From assembly GCA_900752535.1 (NCBI GenBank), contig CAADVV010000239.1, positions 1-7,914 on the forward strand: DNA of 7,914 nt, written 5' to 3'. A program made the position numbers and the translations under genes. The DNA is from Bacteroidales bacterium. Lineage in GTDB: Bacteria; Bacteroidota; Bacteroidia; Bacteroidales; Muribaculaceae. Below are positions 5,952 to 7,914 of this stretch, piece after piece; position 1 is the stretch's first letter; each line of letters starts with the position of its first letter. The notes beneath the pieces are model-generated. The model was not told the DNA's origin. It searched no databases and saw only the letters and a program-made list of their open reading frames with translations.

Positions 5952-6416
5952 TTATTCCACTATGTCTATGGTAGGAATCTGTGCATCCATTAGAGAAGTA
6001 GTTCCGTATCGTAAGGTGCGAACTGTTTTCATATCTGTAACTCTTAGCGTCTTTCCTCGTAGGGCATCCATGCCTTCTTGAACATTTTCACAACTTTGAA
6101 ATAGTTCTGCGGCAGTGCCAGTTGTGAAAACACGCTTGCCCGTTGAAGTACCATCTTCATTGTATATGATTCGTGACTTACAAAACACAGCTGGGTAGAG
6201 ATGTTTTTCAACGCCAGAAGTCAGAGTTATGTTTATGTACTGTAAAGTTGTGCCATTAAGGACTTCTTCCCATATTTCGTAATCGGTAGGAATAGTAAAT
6301 TGGTCTCCTTTTTCTAAACCATAAAAATATAGGGTGCGGCATTTTGAAGAAAACTCAGAGACCTTTTTCGGCTCTGGCTTCTTTCCTCGTTTTATTTCTT
6401 GTTCAAGGGTTGCCAT
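5952..6416 (-). CDS. Unrecognised 154-aa soluble protein
   Basis: The product starts MATLEQEIKRGKKPEPKK and has no signal peptide or membrane segment. It has a basic N-terminal tail (about 8-18), then a mixed, strand-rich body with phrases such as CRTLYFYGLEKGDQFTIP, TTLQYINITLTSGVEKHLYP and KTLRVTDMKTVRTLRYG, and an acidic C-terminus (IPTIDIVE). I do not recognise the family; the fold could be beta-barrel-like. An in-frame ATG at 6452 would add 12 residues, but the TAAATTTG promoter box at 6441-6448 puts transcription start downstream of it, so 6416 is preferred. The gene is A/T-rich compared with the fructan genes. Its stop lies about 140 nt from the tRNA-like sequence. A phage or integrative-element origin is possible but not shown. 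Confidence 0.75.
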   Translation of the reverse strand: MATLEQEIKRGKKPEPKKVSEFSSKCRTLYFYGLEKGDQFTIPTDYEIWEEVLNGTTLQYINITLTSGVEKHLYPAVFCKSRIIYNEDGTSTGKRVFTTGTAAELFQSCENVQEGMDALRGKTLRVTDMKTVRTLRYGTTSLMDAQIPTIDIVE

Positions 6417-6440
6417 ATATGCGTAAGTTTTATGTATATG

Positions 6441-6448
6441 CAAATTTA
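6441..6448 (-). promoter_or_regulatory. -7 promoter box of the 154-aa protein gene
   Basis: On the minus strand this reads TAAATTTG, an exact TAnnTTTG match, 25 nt upstream of the start at 6416. A TTTC resembling the -33 TTTG lies about 18 nt further upstream. It decides the choice of start codon and indicates that this gene has its own promoter, separate from the lipoprotein genes to its right. Confidence 0.55.
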
Positions 6449-6502
6449 GCAAAAAACTCTGACATTGAAATGTATCAAGGGGAAAATATTGTCACTGTCA
6501 AT

Positions 6503-6553
6503 GTACTTTTTCGGATTATGCTCTATAAATTGTATTATTTCTGAAAAATGTAC
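6503..6553 (-). repeat. Imperfect palindromic element, copy 1, 3' of the FG-GAP-like lipoprotein
   Basis: GTACTTTTTC (6503-6512) faces GAAAAATGTAC (6543-6553) across a 30-nt spacer; the right arm has one extra T. On the minus strand the pairing extends outward as CAACGTAC with GTACATTG, with one C-A mismatch. It starts 4 nt after the TAG stop of the lipoprotein gene (6558-6560). By hand, about 40 of 53 aligned positions match the element at 7183-7237, including the spacer core TGCTCT-ATAAA and ATTATT. No U-tract follows the hairpin in either direction, so it is not an ordinary intrinsic terminator. Confidence 0.7.
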
Positions 6554-6557
6554 GTTG

Positions 6558-7130
6558 CTAATCATGATTTGGGATAGAGTGTGAGGCAATTGGTATCAGA
6601 GTGTCAACTATGCAAAAATCATCGTTACGAATATCGCTAAAGCGAGCTTTGATATATCCTGATTCTCCAACTCTATCTACAACATCATTCCCATTGTTCA
6701 GGTCAGTATAGAAATGGTCGCTGTAAGTCCATATAGGTTCTATGAGATATCTCCACTCGCCATTGTCATAAGTATAGACACAGTAGTTATCCCACGTTCC
6801 GGCATCTGTTTCTCTCCTTACTCCAAATTCATCTGTTCCGTTTCCGTCCAAATCTCCCTCTTGAATCAGCCTGACAATAAAGCGTTGCGACAAAATCAGC
6901 GTATCAACCGTATTGTTCTTTCCATAAATTCGCCAATTCCACATACTGCGGACAATGGTTGTGTCTGTAGGCTCTGCAATAAGCGTGTCAATGTGGTTGC
7001 CGTTGAAGTTTCCGATTATAGAATCTCTATATTGTGCCAATGAGTCTGTTTCTACTGAATAGTGCTTGCCTCCACATCCATAAGCACAAAGTAACATCAA
7101 GTAGATTAGAAAGAATGGTAAGTATTTCAT
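6558..7130 (-). CDS. Putative lipoprotein with FG-GAP/VCBS-like calcium-loop repeats
   Basis: A 190-aa exported protein. MKYLPFFLIYLMLLCAYGC is a hydrophobic signal with probable lipidated Cys19; the lipobox AYGC is atypical. Two FG-GAP-like motifs are visible: GNFNGNHIDT at about 40-49 and EGDLDGNGTDEFGV at 91-104. The second has the Asp93-Asp95-Asn97-Asp100 spacing of an EF-hand-like calcium loop. Aromatic segments such as WRYLIEPIWTYSDHFY (about 126-141) suggest beta strands. The fold is probably a small partial propeller; ligand unknown. No TAnnTTTG box is evident just upstream. A palindromic element lies 46 nt upstream of the start and another directly downstream of the stop. It could be read through from the lipoprotein genes to its right. 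The specific function is unknown. Confidence 0.75.
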   Translation of the reverse strand: MKYLPFFLIYLMLLCAYGCGGKHYSVETDSLAQYRDSIIGNFNGNHIDTLIAEPTDTTIVRSMWNWRIYGKNNTVDTLILSQRFIVRLIQEGDLDGNGTDEFGVRRETDAGTWDNYCVYTYDNGEWRYLIEPIWTYSDHFYTDLNNGNDVVDRVGESGYIKARFSDIRNDDFCIVDTLIPIASHSIPNHD

Positions 7131-7182
7131 CTGTAGGAAGAATTGATAGAGCTAAGAGAGCAATTTGAAAGTGGCTTGTTTT

Positions 7183-7237
7183 GCGTACTTTTTTCTGATT
7201 TGCTCTTATAAAGAGAATTATTCAAGAAAAAGTACGC
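7183..7237 (-). repeat. Imperfect palindromic element, copy 2, 3' of the FN3-like lipoprotein
   Basis: GCGTACTTTTTTCT (7183-7196) faces AGAAAAAGTACGC (7225-7237), with one unpaired T in the left arm. Inside is a second small stem, CTCTT-ATA-AAGAG (7203-7215). The element lies 17 nt beyond the stop of the 7255-7722 gene and 52 nt before the start of the next gene. It has the same orientation as copy 1 and shares its arms and spacer core. No T-run follows it on either strand. Confidence 0.75.
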
Positions 7238-7254
7238 ATTGGGGATAATGTCAA

Positions 7255-7722
7255 TTAATCTTCGGAGGCTGTCTTGAACGAATATATATCGCCGTAAACA
7301 ATCTTGTACTCTGTTATTTCATCCCCTACTGTAGAGGTTGCCATTGTGATTACTCGATAGTAATAGGGCGTATTGGGTGTCAGATTGTCAAAAGTGAAAC
7401 TACTCCATCCCCATTTACAACGCACTTCTCCAATAGTGTATTCCGTGGCAGGGTCAAGACTATCCAAACTCCATAGTTTAACGAGACCAAGACTTTCAAA
7501 ATCCTCCAAATCAGATTTATTCGGTGAAAGAACTACTCCATCCCCTTGAGCCATTGGAGTTATCTCTACTGATGTTTGTGTGGGTTGCACTCTAATTGCT
7601 TTAAGACTTTCCCAATATGAATAGAGGTAAGTCGGTCCATCATCATCTCCGCAGGAGGTCAGCAGAGGAATCGTTACTATGGCACAGATAGCCATAATTA
7701 GCAGTTTGATTTCTTTTCTCAT
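7255..7722 (-). CDS. Putative surface lipoprotein with a fibronectin type III-like domain
   Basis: A 155-aa exported protein. MRKEIKLLIMAICAIVTIPL leads to the LTSC lipobox with lipidated Cys24. The following GDDDG matches the acidic post-Cys signal linked to surface export of lipoproteins in Bacteroidetes. The rest (about 38-151) looks like one fibronectin-III-like beta-sandwich: SVEITPMAQG, the hallmark LTPNTPYYYRVITMA at 114-128, and GDIYSFKT at 144-151. No enzyme motif is present, so a binding or spacer role is more likely. Its ATG overlaps the stop of the upstream gene as ATGA (7719-7722), implying translational coupling. The stop at 7255-7257 is followed by the palindrome at 7183-7237. 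Ligand and pathway are unknown. Confidence 0.8.
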   Translation of the reverse strand: MRKEIKLLIMAICAIVTIPLLTSCGDDDGPTYLYSYWESLKAIRVQPTQTSVEITPMAQGDGVVLSPNKSDLEDFESLGLVKLWSLDSLDPATEYTIGEVRCKWGWSSFTFDNLTPNTPYYYRVITMATSTVGDEITEYKIVYGDIYSFKTASED

Positions 7723-7914
7723 TTATTGTCGTTTTTGCGAGTGAATATTTCTATTTCGTTTCCGGCTGTGTTGAGGGTATCGCCATTCAGCACTACTGTT
7801 GACTTGTGAACATAGACCATTAGGGAATCCGATGTGAGTTTTCGGATAGACCACCGCTCATTTTTGGATTCAGGGGTATAGGCTTTTGGGGAGAAACCAA
7901 AAAACAACAACCCA
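7719..7914 (-). CDS. C-terminal end of an unrecognised protein, possibly lipocalin-like (partial)
   Basis: The frame is open to the right edge of the window, so only the last 65 codons are seen and the true start lies outside. Visible phrases are ESKNERWSIRKLTSDSLMVY and VVLNGDTLNTAGNEIEIFTR. The W-x-I-x-x-LTSDSLMVY pattern is like the last strands of small lipocalin-like lipoproteins common in Bacteroidales, but this is a weak resemblance. Its TGA stop overlaps the ATG of the FN3-like lipoprotein by 4 nt, so the two genes almost certainly share a transcript. Confidence 0.6.
   Translation of the reverse strand, partial: GLLFFGFSPKAYTPESKNERWSIRKLTSDSLMVYVHKSTVVLNGDTLNTAGNEIEIFTRKNDNK

Noticed and set aside
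6714..7043. 109-codon plus-strand frame opposite the FG-GAP-like lipoprotein
   Set aside because: Antisense shadow; the minus-strand frame has a signal peptide and repeat motifs.
6501..7237. Standard integron attC sites
   Set aside because: The palindromes have cassette-like placement, but the attC core motifs RYYYAAC and GTTRRRY are not present at their ends. Only a partial AAC/TTG resemblance is seen at copy 1.

Overview
The window looks like a chromosome segment of a gut Bacteroidales bacterium, most likely a Muribaculaceae-type or Bacteroides-type organism. This is inferred from: (i) TAnnTTTG -7 promoter boxes; (ii) start codons without Shine-Dalgarno sequences, preceded by A/T-rich leaders; (iii) lipoproteins with LSAC, LTSC and CGDDD type signals; and (iv) a fructan-utilisation gene set whose parts closely match the Bacteroides thetaiotaomicron BT1754-BT1759 region. 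No taxonomic marker gene is present, so the assignment is by style and gene content only.

Positions 1-4645 form a compact fructan/fructose catabolic locus of moderate GC. On the minus strand, running off the left edge, is the N-terminal sugar-binding sensor domain of a probable hybrid two-component regulator. Divergent from it on the plus strand is a tight three-gene operon: a secreted GH32 fructan hydrolase (628-2469), a 12-TM FucP-type sugar importer (2491-3675) and a PfkB-family fructokinase (3699-4577), with gaps of 21 and 23 nt. A strong intrinsic terminator closes it at 4601-4645. The inferred circuit is: GH32 releases fructose in the periplasm, the sensor detects it, the MFS permease imports it and the kinase phosphorylates it. 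No SusC/SusD pair is visible in the window.

From about 4646 onward the DNA is more A/T-rich and looks like accessory sequence. First comes a coding remnant (4646-5423) that starts directly after the terminator without a normal start codon and appears frameshifted at a T5 run. A 528-nt gene-poor stretch (5424-5951) follows. It contains a 16-bp tandem repeat, a degenerate 17-bp repeat, a perfect 15-bp hairpin, a minus-strand tRNA-Lys(UUU)-like sequence disrupted by a 40-nt hairpin, and a 12-bp tandem repeat.

From 5952 to the right edge all genes are on the minus strand: an unrecognised 154-aa soluble protein with its own promoter (5952-6416), a lipoprotein with FG-GAP-like repeats (6558-7130), a fibronectin-III-like lipoprotein (7255-7722), and the C-terminal end of another gene overlapping it by 4 nt (7719-7914). 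The two complete lipoprotein genes are each followed, within 5-17 nt of the stop codon, by a copy of the same ~53-nt imperfect palindrome (6503-6553 and 7183-7237). That gene-plus-hairpin arrangement is the least explained feature of the window.
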